DNA from: Allodiplogaster sudhausi
Lineage: Eukaryota; Nematoda; Chromadorea; Rhabditida; Diplogasteridae
Assembly: GCA_945643635.1 (NCBI GenBank)
Contig: CALZFC010000030.1
Location: 3,043,001-3,107,000, forward strand
DNA: 64,000 nt
Direction: 5' to 3'
How positions within the stretch are numbered: position 1 is the first letter of the stretch; the number at the start of each line of letters is the position of its first letter. The translations under genes and the position numbers were made by a program. Under the pieces are notes generated by a model. The model had not been told where the DNA came from. It did not search any database and saw only the letters and a list, made by a program, of their open reading frames with translations. Below, piece after piece: positions 1-12,226 of the stretch.

Positions 1-3000
1 AAATTCTTATTCTTGTCGTTGACACCTTTTCAAACACTTCGCCCACGCTCCACGAAAACATCTGCCGCTTGCCATGCAGGATAAAATTAGAGCATTTCTT
101 TACATTGCCACTTTTAACCCATGCCAAGCTGAAAGCCCTCATCCGAAACTCAGACAGTCTGCCACCACAAAACATGCATAAATTTCACTGTATTTGAGCC
201 CCAAGTCTAAAGACAGAAATTCAGCCTAATTGTTGTTTGAAAATTGAGAGAAGAAGCGATAACATCTACCAAAAAAATATTCGTGAAAAATGGCTTGTTT
301 ACTGAAAGAAATGGTTTGAGATGTTTCATGTGTTGGCAGAAATATAAATAAAACATTATTCTCGTGTCTTGAAAACTTCAACAGCTGCTTTGGAAAGTTA
401 AAGAAAATATATATATTAGTCAGTTGCCAGTTGCGAGTAGAACAACTTTTTTAATATAAAACTTTTTTTCGAAATTGGATAGCATGTACCTACATAATAC
501 ATACACATCTGTTCCATCGAATTATTGATGAAAGAATTCAAATGTTCATTGCCTGCTCAAGTGGCAATGGATACTCTTCTTTAATTGAATTTTCTTTAAT
601 AAAAAATTTAAGTTTCTTAAATTTTTAAAAACTTTTTGCTTCTTTTTCACCTTCTTCCGGGTCTTATTCGAACTATAGCTTAGTCTGTCTCTCTTTCTTT
701 CCTCTCCACTCCGTTGCTTTCATTATTCAGTCTACATTTCGGTCTATTTCTTACACACAAGTTGTTCCCGTCATTTCAACCAATTCCTCCAGCATGACTT
801 GCATCATTCATTCGCATGCAAATATATTTATACTATACACAACCGCATCTTCAATACGTCCTTGACGATTTTGCTAAAAGGCTGAGGCTGCCCGCAGAAG
901 AGGCATCGCTGATAAATAGCTCAATCACAACCATTTTTTTTTTGGGAGTTGCGATATCAATCGCGTTAGATACATACACTTAGCAGCCCGTTTTTCTCTC
1001 TCTCTTCTCTTTCTCACTCTCTCTCAGTCTCTCCTCCTACGCAATCTTGAGCATAAGATAATTTTTGTTCTCTCTCTTTCTCTGACTTCTCGCATCCATT
1101 TTCTCCGCTCGAACCCCCTCTGGACCCGTTTCTCTTCCACTCCCGTAATGCTAATGAGTCTCATCGAGGACATACAACCCGTCTGCCTCTAATTCATCCA
1201 TGCGCATGCACATCATCAAACATATTTTTCGTTTGTTAAAGTTCACCCATTTCTAATTCACATTACGCCCATCCCACGTGCACTTGCCAGACGGGCAGAA
1301 GACACACGAGCACCGAGGCAGATTAGTGACCTTTTGGGATGACGTTTCTCCCCGCAACCGAGATTCGTTTACCAATGCGTATGCTGCAAATGACAGGCGG
1401 ACATGGCAGATGTCACCATGTTTATATTTCGGACAGCCTACTAGAACTAACGACAGATCCTGGAAAATCTCATCACTTTTTTTTCTATTTTGGCATAATA
1501 TTTATTTTTAGCTGCACTCGGAATATACTTGGTTTCTGTACTCGCCAGCTTTTTAATGTACATGAGGCACAAATGTAAACAACATTAATATGACTTGCCT
1601 CTTAATGTGGTGTGAAGAGTTAAATAATATTTACTATTTTTTAAACATGTATATGGATATTAGATTTCTTTTAATTCATCGGTTTGTTTTTCTTAATAAA
1701 TAAGTATATACATATATAAGTATATACATACATTAGATCTTCTTTTCTGTGCCTTTAACTACAATAAAACTCATGAAGTGAGCAAAACCATGAATTGACC
1801 ATAGAAGAAGTCTCCATTTCTTCTCTCCTTTCACGTGAGAACTTGAATACAAGTTGTCACAAACAGCCCTCGTGAAATTTATGCGACGACATTACCTTGC
1901 AGGCGGGGGTTGCATAGCAAAATGAATGGAGGAAATATCTGCAAAATAAGCAGACGACCTGAAATTGGTGACGGAAAGCGAGATAATAAGCATAATTAAA
2001 GAGCACACGAAATGGGTCCGTATGTAACTTATTGAGCTAACAAAATGTTCCCGGTGTTCCAACCTTGTGCAATACCCGCTACAATCTTTTTCTTAGTCTC
2101 TCTATATCTCTCTCCCTCTTTCTCTCTTGCTCTCTTGCTCTCTCGATAAGGCTTGCGTAGGTAGTCCGTAGGCGGTAACTGCAGTAGAATCTTCATTTAC
2201 TTGCTTACATACTACATAGCTACTTGCTCCACTTTCTACCAGTTTGCGTAGGCGCCGTCGTCGTGAGTGGTTGGCTGACCACATAGCTTTCGAACAAGGA
2301 CGTCCACGAAGAATTGCCTTTGTTACTGTAAACCGTCCTACTCGCCGTACTGCTATTGCAAAAACAACGAGTTTACGAGTACTTGAAGCAATCGTTTGTC
2401 CACCATGTGAAAAGGACGAAAATGACAGAAAAGATAGCTAGGAATATGAGACAAAAAGAAAAGCCACAGGCAACGCAAACGGAAAATAAGAAAAAACATC
2501 GAGAATTTAGAGTTTGTCCCCTTCCGATTTCGATTAAATAAAAGCAGAGTAAAAGTAACTTTAACGGATATTTCTCCACCGGATATTGCAGTGGCGGGCG
2601 GTTATAATTCCAAGACGAGACAACCTTTTTAGCCGTCAAGAATGTGTATAAGATTACTGCATCCATTACACAATATTTTTACCTTGCATCTTGGCCCGTG
2701 TTTACTATGTGTCTGCTTTCATTTTTGCAGAACACTATAACTGCTATAACTCTAAAACGAATTAGCATGGAAGAGAGTTGCAGGCGAATCAAAATTATGG
2801 ATGACGTCAGTATATATAAATGTATATATATATGCATGCATGTATATTCATAGTGTGTTCTTAGATCTCGACTGCCCTGGACCTTTCTCGGCGACTTTGA
2901 AACCTTCGCAGGTGTGGTGTATAATAAGATTTTAAAATTGGAAGCACAGAGAGAGAAAGGGAGAGAGGGAGAGAGAGAGAAAAAAGGAGAGAGAGAAGCA

Positions 3001-3615
3001 GAGAGTGAAAAGTAGAAAGAGTGAGAGAGAGAGAGAAAGTAGAGAGAGAGTGGATTGTGTGCATTATAAATCTCGAACAAACTGTCGATTTTGCGCCCGA
3101 ATACGTGTTATGTGTTGGTGTGGTTAAAAGTAGCAGCGCCCACTGTAGCAAGAGATCGCTGTTACATTTCTAGAATAGTAAATGAGAGGACTAAGTTAAC
3201 GAATGAAGGATCATCGAAGTTTCTTCTCGTGCATGCTTCTCACACTTCTTGTTCACGTATTGTGCAACTTCCTTATGAGATATTGTAGATTCGTGTTATT
3301 TGTATGCCAATTACAGTACTCCTAAACAAACGCATATACTTTTATAGGTATGTAAGCACATAGATACATAGGTTGTTTTCACATTCCAAACACTAGTAAG
3401 TTGTTTTTCCTGTAGATTGTATGTTGCGATCTTTGAATGAATTTTAAATTACTTTCTTTCGCGGAAAGCGTGCTTTCTTTTACACTGTTTCCTCTGCCGA
3501 ATACTGTAGCCCTAAAATAAACCTTGTGGAGGTGAAACTGTAGGTTGCGTGGGCGTTTGCGAGATGTAGATATTAGGAGAGATACTGAGAGATAGAGAGA
3601 GAATGAACGAGTGAG

Positions 3616-3651
<36 letters not shown>

Positions 3652-4729
3652 TGAGAGATAGAGAGAGAGAGAGAAATTCAAAAGGGAGCGATAGAGCACG
3701 AGTATATCTCTCCTACTCATCATGTTATTCTTGGATTACGTGGAATGTTTTTCACCTGCTCCGCTTACTGTCTCCCGAGGAATGCCCTATAAAATTCTTG
3801 ACACTTTTGTATTGCGCCACCAGAATTCGAGTAGCACCTGTCTTTCTTTGTCCTCTTCCCTCTGTAACTCTCATCAATCTCAAATCCTTTCTATGCCTTG
3901 TCTCTTTCTCTCGTTTTCTCCACTATTTCCCTCGCCTTTCTCTTTTCCTCCTTTTCTCTCTTACAAATCACTTTTATCAGCTGCTTACTCGGCCATCGTA
4001 TGTACCTCGCCTTCTTCTAACCATACGCTCATATCACGATCTCTATTATCACTACTAGCCTCTGTTTGTCGCTAACTCACTCTCTTCTCTCTCACTCTTT
4101 TCCATTCTCTCTCTCTCTCTCGCCCTCTTTCTCTCACTGTCTCTTTCTCTCTCTCACTCTTTTCCATTCTCTTTCTCTCTCTCTCGCCCTCTTTCTCTCA
4201 CTGTCTCTTTCTCTCTCTCACTCTTTTCCATTCTCTCTCTCTCTCGCCCTCTTTCTCTCACTGTCTCTTTCTCTCTCTCACTCTTTTTCATTCTCCTTCT
4301 CTCTCTCTCGCCCTCTTTCTCTTACTGTCTCTTTCTCTCTCTCTCTCTCTCACTCCCTCAACTCCCATCTGGAATCTCCACGAGGCACTCTCTACCGTCT
4401 CCCCTTATATGCCGCGGACCCCGCCTATTGCTCATAAAACACATGTGGCAGCCTCCTCTCAAAGCGAGCGCTAAGAAGTGGTAAACTTTCCTCACCCAGG
4501 CTCCTTGTCACCGTCATTGCTTTTATAGGTTTTTTTCTTAAATAATTTGATAAATTATAAAAAGTTCATCAAAATGATTGGAAGCTCTTGTTATCACCAG
4601 CCAAAGCAAAGGTGAACCTTCAATAAAATTTAGAAATTTTGTCTAGTCTTATAATGTCTGAATCGAATATAGTAACATGCTTTTTATAACTTTATTTTTT
4701 CTCATCCTTGAACTCTCTCTAAATTCTCA

Positions 4730-4778
<49 letters not shown>

Positions 4779-5593
4779 GCTAACTCTCTCTTTTCATATC
4801 TCTCTCCCTCCATTTCTCTTTCTCCCCCTCTTTGCAACCATTTTGTAGCACGGCGTCATGATATTCTTCTGGGGAGTTAATATATCCCCAGAGGGCATGT
4901 ATAAAGTATGAAAATAAGGACCATTCCACACGTTTACTTTTTTTGGTAACACAGTCATTTGGTCTCGCGCATTAACATCTGCGCGAAAGGCGTGCTGGCA
5001 AACGGGTTCAATTCTACTCCTCTCACAATCAGTTCCCTCTAAAACCGCCTATCCATTCATTTCACTCATTTCAAGGATTACCTTTTCTTCGCTCTCTTGA
5101 TTTTGCGTTTGAAATGATGGCCAATTCAATTTAAGATGGCTTGTAAACATATATGCTTAAAAACATCGTTAAAATTACCTCCCTCTATTTATGCATTCAT
5201 TACTCCCCCATAGCCGATGCGCGTTTTCGTGGGATCAGAGGAGTTATTTTGCCCGTTTTAAAACTGATGTAAATAAATGTATGTATGCATGTACAAGTAT
5301 TAGAAATGCCGCTTCAATTCCTCCGAATGTGGTCTTTGGCGCCCCGTGTGTGTCACAATTTAATATTCTCTCCTTTCTTTGGCTAGATTAGTCTCGTTGG
5401 CTTGACTCGTTGGCATTTTTGAAGATACAGCATATAGTGAAACATGCGAAATTTTCTGTCCAGAGTGGTGTGAGAACATGAGAGATGAGAGATGAGATGA
5501 GAAAAAGAGTGAATTTGTCTGAGAGAAGGAGTTGGGGAAGAGGGTAGAGGGAGGAAGGAATATAAGAGAGAAAGAGCAAGAATGAGAGAGAGG

Positions 5594-5628
<35 letters not shown>

Positions 5629-5897
5629 TGAAGGAGATAGGGAGAGGGAGAAAAAGTGGTCTAGCTTGAGCTCCACCTTCTCTTGATCCGACTCATCGTA
5701 CACATCATCGTCTTACTCATTCCGAGCAGAGCAGCAATGTTCTGTCTCTTTCTATCCCAAATTCTTTCATATAAAACAATATATCCATCTCCTTCTTTAT
5801 CACTGCGTACCATACATATTCAGTAAATCTATCAGTAAGCTAGACCGAATACAGTAGGCCTTGCTCGTATAGTCTTCACACATTGTCAGGAATGAAT
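1..5897. other. Intergenic region, no supported gene
   Basis: No open frame here has codon bias, splice context or a recognisable motif like the genes further on. The stretch holds AT-rich DNA, short TATG/CATA microsatellites (for example near 1700 and 2820) and CT- or GA-rich tracts near 1010, 2950, 3580, 4090, 4740 and 5580. The longest frames are low-complexity Ser/Leu readings of those tracts. A distant 5' exon or an RNA gene could still be hidden here. Confidence 0.6.
4093..4345. repeat. CT-rich minisatellite, four copies of about 62 bp
   Basis: A higher-order unit of 60-64 bp containing the landmarks CACTCTTTTCCATTCTC, CGCCCTCTTT and CTCACTGTCTC repeats four times, with starts near 4093, 4155, 4219 and 4279. 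The copies are almost identical, so this is a tandem array grown inside a (CT)n tract rather than a simple dinucleotide run. Confidence 0.85.
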
Positions 5898-5899
5898 TA

Positions 5900-6336
5900 C
5901 CGTATCCCCCTATTCAGAACCCCATCTAATGGTACGCCTTTGATAATGTCATTAAAAATAGTTCTCCTCCTCTGGCAAACCCCCCCCCCCCCTCCACCCG
6001 TTCCATTAGCGCCCTCTCCCCTCTCTAATAGTCTAATACCTCAGCTCGAGACGTCGAATGAATCCAGGAGGCATGCGGTGCACTCCCCAGTGAACCGATT
6101 GCAAATTCATTCAAAAGCTGCGGTAAAACGGATATTCCAGTGATGATTCCATTGAAGTAGAGCAATGAGTCTTTTTTTTTAAAATAAAATGTTAAAATGT
6201 TATTATCAAACTTTCAATGAATCTCATTGAAAAATAGTACACCTCCCTCGAGAGGAACAAACTCCCTCTAATCGTGCCCCTCCCTCGTAAGGGTATTGAA
6301 AAATAGAACCCCCAAGTAGTAATAGAGAAAATACGG
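5900..6336. mobile_element. MITE, TA-flanked, copy 1
   Basis: A 437-bp element bounded by imperfect inverted repeats that start CCGTATCCCCCTATTC on the left and CCGTATTTTCTCTATTAC when the right end is read inward. It is flanked by TA on both sides (5898-5899 and 6337-6338). It is homologous over its length to the element at 12643-12997: shared landmarks are a poly-C run, CTCGAGACGT, GGATATTC(C/A)AGTGATGATTC, and ATTGAAAAATAG twice. It has no coding capacity. The TA duplication and short TIRs suit a Tc1/mariner-like MITE. Confidence 0.8.
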
Positions 6337-6573
6337 TAAATCTTATGTGTAGACGCTTATACATTCAATGTAGATACATGCATATTTTAACCATCAACAA
6401 CTTTGCGAAAAAATAAAATCTCGGCCAAACTAAGATAAACATTCAAACCTTCAGCATTAACATTTCCTTCCTATCTGCCTTCCGCTGTGAGATATCCGAA
6501 TGTGCGCAAATGTCAAGCGTCTTGAGACGATTTCAGTGACATTTGAATTTGTTTAATTTGAATTTGGCGCCCA

Positions 6574-6580
6574 TTTACAG
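6574..6580 (+). promoter_or_regulatory. Candidate trans-splice acceptor before the neurotrophin-like gene
   Basis: The sequence tttacag lies 12 nt upstream of the ATG at 6593 with no matching donor seen nearby. This is the usual layout of a spliced-leader acceptor in nematodes. A cis-spliced 5'UTR intron would look the same. Confidence 0.4.
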
Positions 6581-6592
6581 ATTAGTGCCAAA

Positions 6593-8586
6593 ATGGTCCT
6601 AAGACGACAACAGCTCGTATCGCTCTTCTCTTCCCGCCGCCTTCTCCTGGCCGTCTGCCTTCTCGCTGCGCTTCTACCTGAAACAGAGCCTTTCAGTAAG
6701 TTATTTTATTATTCATGTATGTATATTTATAATTATTTGCTTTATCAGTTTTGTAGAACTGACTATGAATTTAATTGATGAACAAAATATGTTTCGGCTC
6801 AGTAGTTGTGATCGCGTGAGGAAGAGATATAACTATCACTCACGATACTCAACTTCCATGTCTTATAAATTTTTTTATGGTTATGGTTTTCTCGCGTGAC
6901 TTCCTGCTTTGTTTGAATTGTCGATAGCGCAATTTTCTGTCAAAAAATGAAATGTTTACAGGCATATCTTTTGCATGTCAAATGTATTATGCACGTTTGG
7001 CATTTGACCGCAAATCATAAATAGTGTTTTTTTTTAACACTGGAAACCTTCCCATTGTGTGTGTCAAGTGAATCGAAGAATGGTTGATAATCGACAAGAC
7101 TTCGAATAGCAGGCGGATATGAGCCAGCCGGCTTTTAGCCGGAAGCAACATCATAATTTCCATTTATATCGCGATTAACAAACACACTATTTAATGGCGC
7201 GATGTGTCTGTTTTCCATCTAAAAAAGTATTTAAACATAAGATATTTAAAAAATCATCAAAAAAAGCACAATTCCTACGCGCACAAACATTCAATCGCTA
7301 GTTCTCTCAAAGAATGGAAACCATATCCGTTGTTATTAACGACACAATATATAATTTGAAGGCAATGAACGTTTACACTAAGAATAATCCCGTCTACTTT
7401 GAAAGTAGTCTAGGTTTACACTTACAGTAATCTCTCATTCAACGTAGTATCTCTTTCAGTGCTTCTCTTGAATCGACCTGCAACGACTTCCGAGCCTCAG
7501 CACGCGCCGCAGCAGCAGATCCGTCGTCCGAGCCAGCGGCCGAATCCGTTCGCCTTCGGCACGCTCACTGACAAGGTATACGGTAGTTACAGTAACTATT
7601 GGGAAACAAACTAACAAAGTGCAATAGGTAAAGCAAGAATTCAAAAATAATAACGGCACAGTACCAAGAGTAACACTAAAATTAATTAAAATAAGGTACA
7701 GTAGTTACAGTATGCATATAACGGAATTGGACTGTATGATGCTCTTGTTCTTTGGAGAGTTCCCAAAATAGGATAAGCGCATTTGTTCCAAAATATCCGG
7801 CCGAATCCAACGTGATTTTTGTGTCATGCTTTGGTGTTCTGTCACGCACCACACGAATGCCAACTACAAGATGCTCAAATTTATTTTTATCTCGTCTTCG
7901 AGGAAGAAGCACATTGTCATTGCACAACTGGTCGTTGTGTTGGCCACTTTTGATTTCCCCATTGTACATCGCCCACTATTCCTCGTTCTTCTTCTAGCTC
8001 TCCTTCTTTTTTTTCTTTTTTTCTTTTTTTCTCTCCTTCTCGCTCTCTTTCTCTCTCTTTCTCTCGCTCTCTCTCCCCATTTCTCTCTTTCTCTCTCTCT
8101 TTCTTTCCTCTCTCTCTCTCTGTTTCTCTCTCCCAGTCTCTAACCTTTTTCTGACGTATTTAGTATTAAGCCGCGTGGCCCCTTTGTTGTCAACGGAAAA
8201 GCTTCCTTTTACCATACTTTTGTTTTCGTTGATCTTGTGTTTTTCCCTTATCCCTATTTCGTCACGAACAACAAGGATTCTTAAGGATATTCTACAGAAG
8301 ATATCACTGGAAGCGCAAGAGCATGATACTGGGTTGATAAGATGATGAGAAAGGAGATTATCCCACCCGCATAATCATGTTTACGTACATATTTGAATAT
8401 GCATACATATGTATATTCATTCAAACGTGCGATTAGCTGGGCTGTGAGCTCACGTCGGATTTGCGCTTTCGAACCAACACCTGGTAGAATCGAAGGGAGG
8501 AAGGAGATGGAGAGACAGGGAGAGAGATAGATAGAGTGAGAGAGAGATATAGAGATAACAGGAAGTAAGTAGAGAGGGAGGGAGAA

Positions 8587-8617
<31 letters not shown>

Positions 8618-10382
8618 CAGAGTACGACAGAGAGAGAGTACGACAGAGAGAGAGAGTACGAGAGAGAGAGAGTACGAGAGACAGAGAGAGAATAGCACAG
8701 ATAGCCAGGTGCATTCTGCATCTAGACAGTGACGTACGCGCGAAACAAGCCGGCCGTCGAAGTTGAAGTCGTCCGTAGATGTGACGCTTTGCAGGAGAAA
8801 TAATGCACCTGTTTGGCGCGTTTCAACTCGAAACTCCCTCAGGGCCACATCAAGGGAACCATAAACATAGACATGATAGTACAAAAAAGAATGTACGCCA
8901 TGAAAGTGCATTAATTTTTCATTCCGATTTTTGCTTACTTCAAAATCACAAATTTAAACTCGATTTCGCAGGATAGATAAATACATAAGTGATCACACAA
9001 ATATGTATATCTAATGGTAAGATAGAAAAGTAAAACTGAAAAATATGTGTATAGATATTGTATGCACATAGCATGATTTAATTGCAAAATTATTATATTA
9101 AATATTATAATCTATTAAAATTGTTAAAAAACATTTATTTTTATTCTAGAAGAGCAAGCGCGCCGAGACCACAGTCGCCGTTGCGGAGGACGACGAGGAG
9201 ATGCTCGGCACTCGGCACGCCACTCCTAGTCTCTTCATGAAGCTGCCCGATCCGGAGGACGTCTGCGAGTACAAGGTGCTGCGCGATCATCGGCCCGTCA
9301 TTGGGCACAGTCAGTACACTTACATACTTAATACCCTTTGAAATATATTTCTTTTAAATACAGAATACAAGCAATTATGTAGATTTAAAAAAATATTACT
9401 GTGACAAATACTTAAAAAAAAATTAATCAAATTTAAAATATAAAAATTTGAATACATATTTATTTCAGGCGCCACCAACGGCAGCCGCGTCGAGATCCTG
9501 CAAGCGGGCGAGATCGGCCTGATCGCGACGTTCGTCGAGTGCGCGAGTCGCGAACGCCAAGAGTGCCGCGGCATCGATCACAAGAAGTCAGTAGCACTTT
9601 GGAATATGCTAACTTGATCTCTCATACGCATCACTTTCGAATATTCGAACATATCATTTTCGCATATCATAACTTGCTCTCACAGACGCATCACTTTCAA
9701 ATATTCTACACACCGCACTGTCGAATCTTCTAACTTTCTTTCTTATAAACAAAATTGTGCATAACCCTTACGCTGAATAAGAAAAACTTCTCGACTTTGG
9801 CAAACTTCCAACTACTACTATAAGTTGTAATATCGCTTGGAGTAGGCTAGGAATAGATGGTCAAAGGCCCCACGTCTCGGACTCTGAACTTGTAGTGGAG
9901 CATAGTACTTCTAGTACTTCAAATAAAACATGCGCAATCTTTCCTTGTTTCCTGGTGCACCTGTCTTGATGCGGTCTTGACGTCAGTAGTTGAAGGCAGC
10001 ACTCGATTGAAATTTGCTTGCCTACGTCACCAGAATGAATAATTAGAATATTCCAAATGTTTAATTTTCGAATATGCCAATTGTGACGTCATTTTTCATT
10101 AATAGAATATTCGACTGTACAGCAGAGTGCATACGAACTCTTTTCTCATTGCCAGATTTGCGTCCGAATGCGTGACAACGTTCCACACGAAGCCGGCCAT
10201 GATTCGCGCGCTCGGCTCAACGGCGCCCTTCGAGCCTGGACACGTCCGGGTAAGATAATTTGTAATATTTCAAAACATTTTTTAGCGAAAGTTATTCTTT
10301 GATAAAAAATAAACCGGTGCTTTTCGAATAAGGCTTCATGTTCGTATACTTTTGGTCCAAACCATTCGTCATGATAGTAAGT

Positions 10383-10421
<39 letters not shown>

Positions 10422-10470
10422 GGTACCCATCAACTGCCACTGCCGCATACGACGTCTGTTGCATCTCTAA
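6593..10470 (+). CDS. Neurotrophin (NGF-like) cystine-knot precursor, six exons
   Basis: Exons 6593-6695, 7460-7575, 9150-9309, 9469-9586, 10156-10249 and 10423-10470 join in frame to a 212-aa secreted precursor. Residues 1-33 form a signal peptide with a Leu/Ala-rich core. A short Gln/Pro/Arg-rich propeptide ends at a dibasic furin-type site, KKSKR (73-77). The mature part has exactly six cysteines, at 112, 151, 159, 171, 202 and 204. The spacings are 39, 8, 12, 31 and 2; mature NGF has 43, 10, 12, 28 and 2. The third cysteine lies in CRGID, a neurotrophin hallmark, followed by a C-V-T-T stretch like NGF CTTT, and the end reads N-C-H-C, like ACVC. Spätzle-type knots lack CRGID. It would act as an extracellular dimeric ligand, perhaps for a Trk-like receptor (inference). 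A splice-acceptor-like tttacag 12 nt before the ATG suits trans-splicing. The last intron ends in a long (CT)n tract. Confidence 0.85.
7995..8700. repeat. CT tract then GA tract inside neurotrophin intron 2
   Basis: Positions 7995-8140 are an imperfect CT/T-rich tract. Positions 8490-8700 are a GA tract with an internal AGAGTACGA repeat near 8630-8690. The two oppositely oriented tracts could pair in the intron transcript. No coding signal is seen in either. Confidence 0.8.
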
Positions 10471-10903
10471 GAGAGAAGTGAAAGGGTGATCCCGTTTACA
10501 ATGTACCGTCACTCTCGGATATCCGACTCTCTTCTTACCTTAGCTCTAGCTTCTCTTTGTGGGTCGTGCCGAATTCAATAGTGACGCGATTAATTATTTT
10601 ATTGACGCTTTTGTTGACATTCCATACCAGTCACACTTTCTTTCTCTCTTTTCCCCAACATTTTTTTCTGCTTTTAATGATAAACAAGGTAGACGGTATT
10701 CGTTCTTCTTCCGTGGATTATTCTAATCTCATTTCATTCTTCTTTTTTTTGCAGATCAAAAATAGTCTTTTTCCAAACATTCTTAGCGCTTATCCAATTT
10801 CTAATGCATTCTTGTTAAAATCGCTGTTACATACATATATGTGTATTATCTAGTCTTTTGTTTGTCTGTGTACTAGGAAGGAGAAGGTGTTTTGCCTTTT
10901 CTC

Positions 10904-10938
<35 letters not shown>

Positions 10939-12160
10939 TCTTTCCTCTTTTCATATCGTATAGAAAGAAGTATTACATTACTTCCAAGAATATTGCTTCT
11001 TTTTTTTCTCCTTTATTTCTTCAGCCATGTAACGTGCCAAGATGGTCATCATTTCACCAAAGACATTGTTGATGTATTTACGAATTCCGTACATGTGCAA
11101 TTCCCAAAATTCCGTATTCTGCATTCCACATTGTTTTCTGCGAATTCTCGCTCTCTCTCATCTCGTTACCCTTTCGGATGCGATCTCCTTGAACATGCGA
11201 ATATTCCATGTGCTTATTTCGGTGTGTCAGCTCGAGATGCCGCCATGTTGCATATCTCACTCTCATCATAATTTGGCTTATTCTTCTCCCGCTTTTTCGC
11301 CAGTGTTCTCTCTTCCTCGCCTGCATGCTTGGTGACGTTTCGGTGCCGAGGTCCAGAATGGATAAACGAGATCTCATCTTATATTGGCCTAACATTCGCT
11401 AAAGAAAGATGCTTATGTTAGAATATTGAACTTTTGACTCTGTATAATGTGGAATCTTGAATCATCTATAATTTGACAAACATGTGGCAAAAACATTAAG
11501 CGTTTGGGGAAAATGGAGGAAAACAAATACATAAATGCCTAATTTGGCTCTATTTTAACAAATCAGAGAATATTTTGTCATGTAAGTAGATATGGAATTT
11601 AGGTACATCACCTGATTGACAGAAAATATATACTGTAAACAAGGAGCTTTGGCTAAACGCAATTGTGTGTTGTACATTCCTTTTCATCTTATCCATTAAA
11701 TTTCTTGTTTATGCAAGAGATGGAGCATTTGGTGAATATGTTTGTAGTGCAGCAGGTTTAAACGAATACTTTTAAGCTCATATATATATCGCTGAATGAA
11801 TGTAACAAAGCGGAAACTAAGAGCTGGCCAACAAAAGGTTTACAGCCTTCCATTTGTTGAGAAGTATGGCATATTGCATCACAAATAAAAAGACCTTTTA
11901 GGATAAAGCTAGCATTTTTTTTGCAAAAAAAAAAAATTGCACTTCTTTCCGAAACAGAATAAACAGAACAAATCTACAGATTTTGTAATGATAGAAACTA
12001 CCCTAGAGCTCAACAAAGGTTCATTACATTAGGAGGATACACTGTGATAAATATGTATGTAGGTCTATGGCAAAATCAGGGCGGACAAAAAAAAGTATAA
12101 ATGTAACAACTGGCTATTAGTGTAAGTAGCTATAACAAATAAATATTAATCGTATAAACA
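10471..12160. other. 3' flank between two convergent genes
   Basis: This stretch follows the neurotrophin-like stop codon and ends at the GBA2 poly(A) signal. It contains a (CT)n tract at 10905-10940 and AT-rich DNA. AATAAA occurs at 11958 and near 12140, either of which could serve a long plus-strand 3'UTR. No further exon is recognisable. Confidence 0.5.
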
Positions 12161-12166
12161 TTTATT
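12161..12166 (-). terminator. Poly(A) signal of the GBA2 gene
   Basis: TTTATT on the plus strand reads AATAAA on the gene strand, 61 nt after the GBA2 stop codon, a normal distance for a short nematode 3'UTR. Confidence 0.7.
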
Positions 12167-12226
12167 GCCATCTTTTCTTTTTCGTTAAAAATTGACAAAT
12201 AAAAAGTGGGCTGGGACTGGGAAGTG

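Noticed and set aside
4093..4345. Regular repeat that might suggest a CRISPR-like array
   Set aside because: Units are contiguous without unique spacers, the genome is eukaryotic and the sequence is low complexity.
4066..4437. Long Ser/Leu-rich open frames (also at 8281-8721, 19819-20442, 22461-22898, 29946-30550 and elsewhere)
   Set aside because: They are translations of (CT)n or (GA)n tracts, have no splice or start context and are mirrored on the other strand as Arg/Glu frames.
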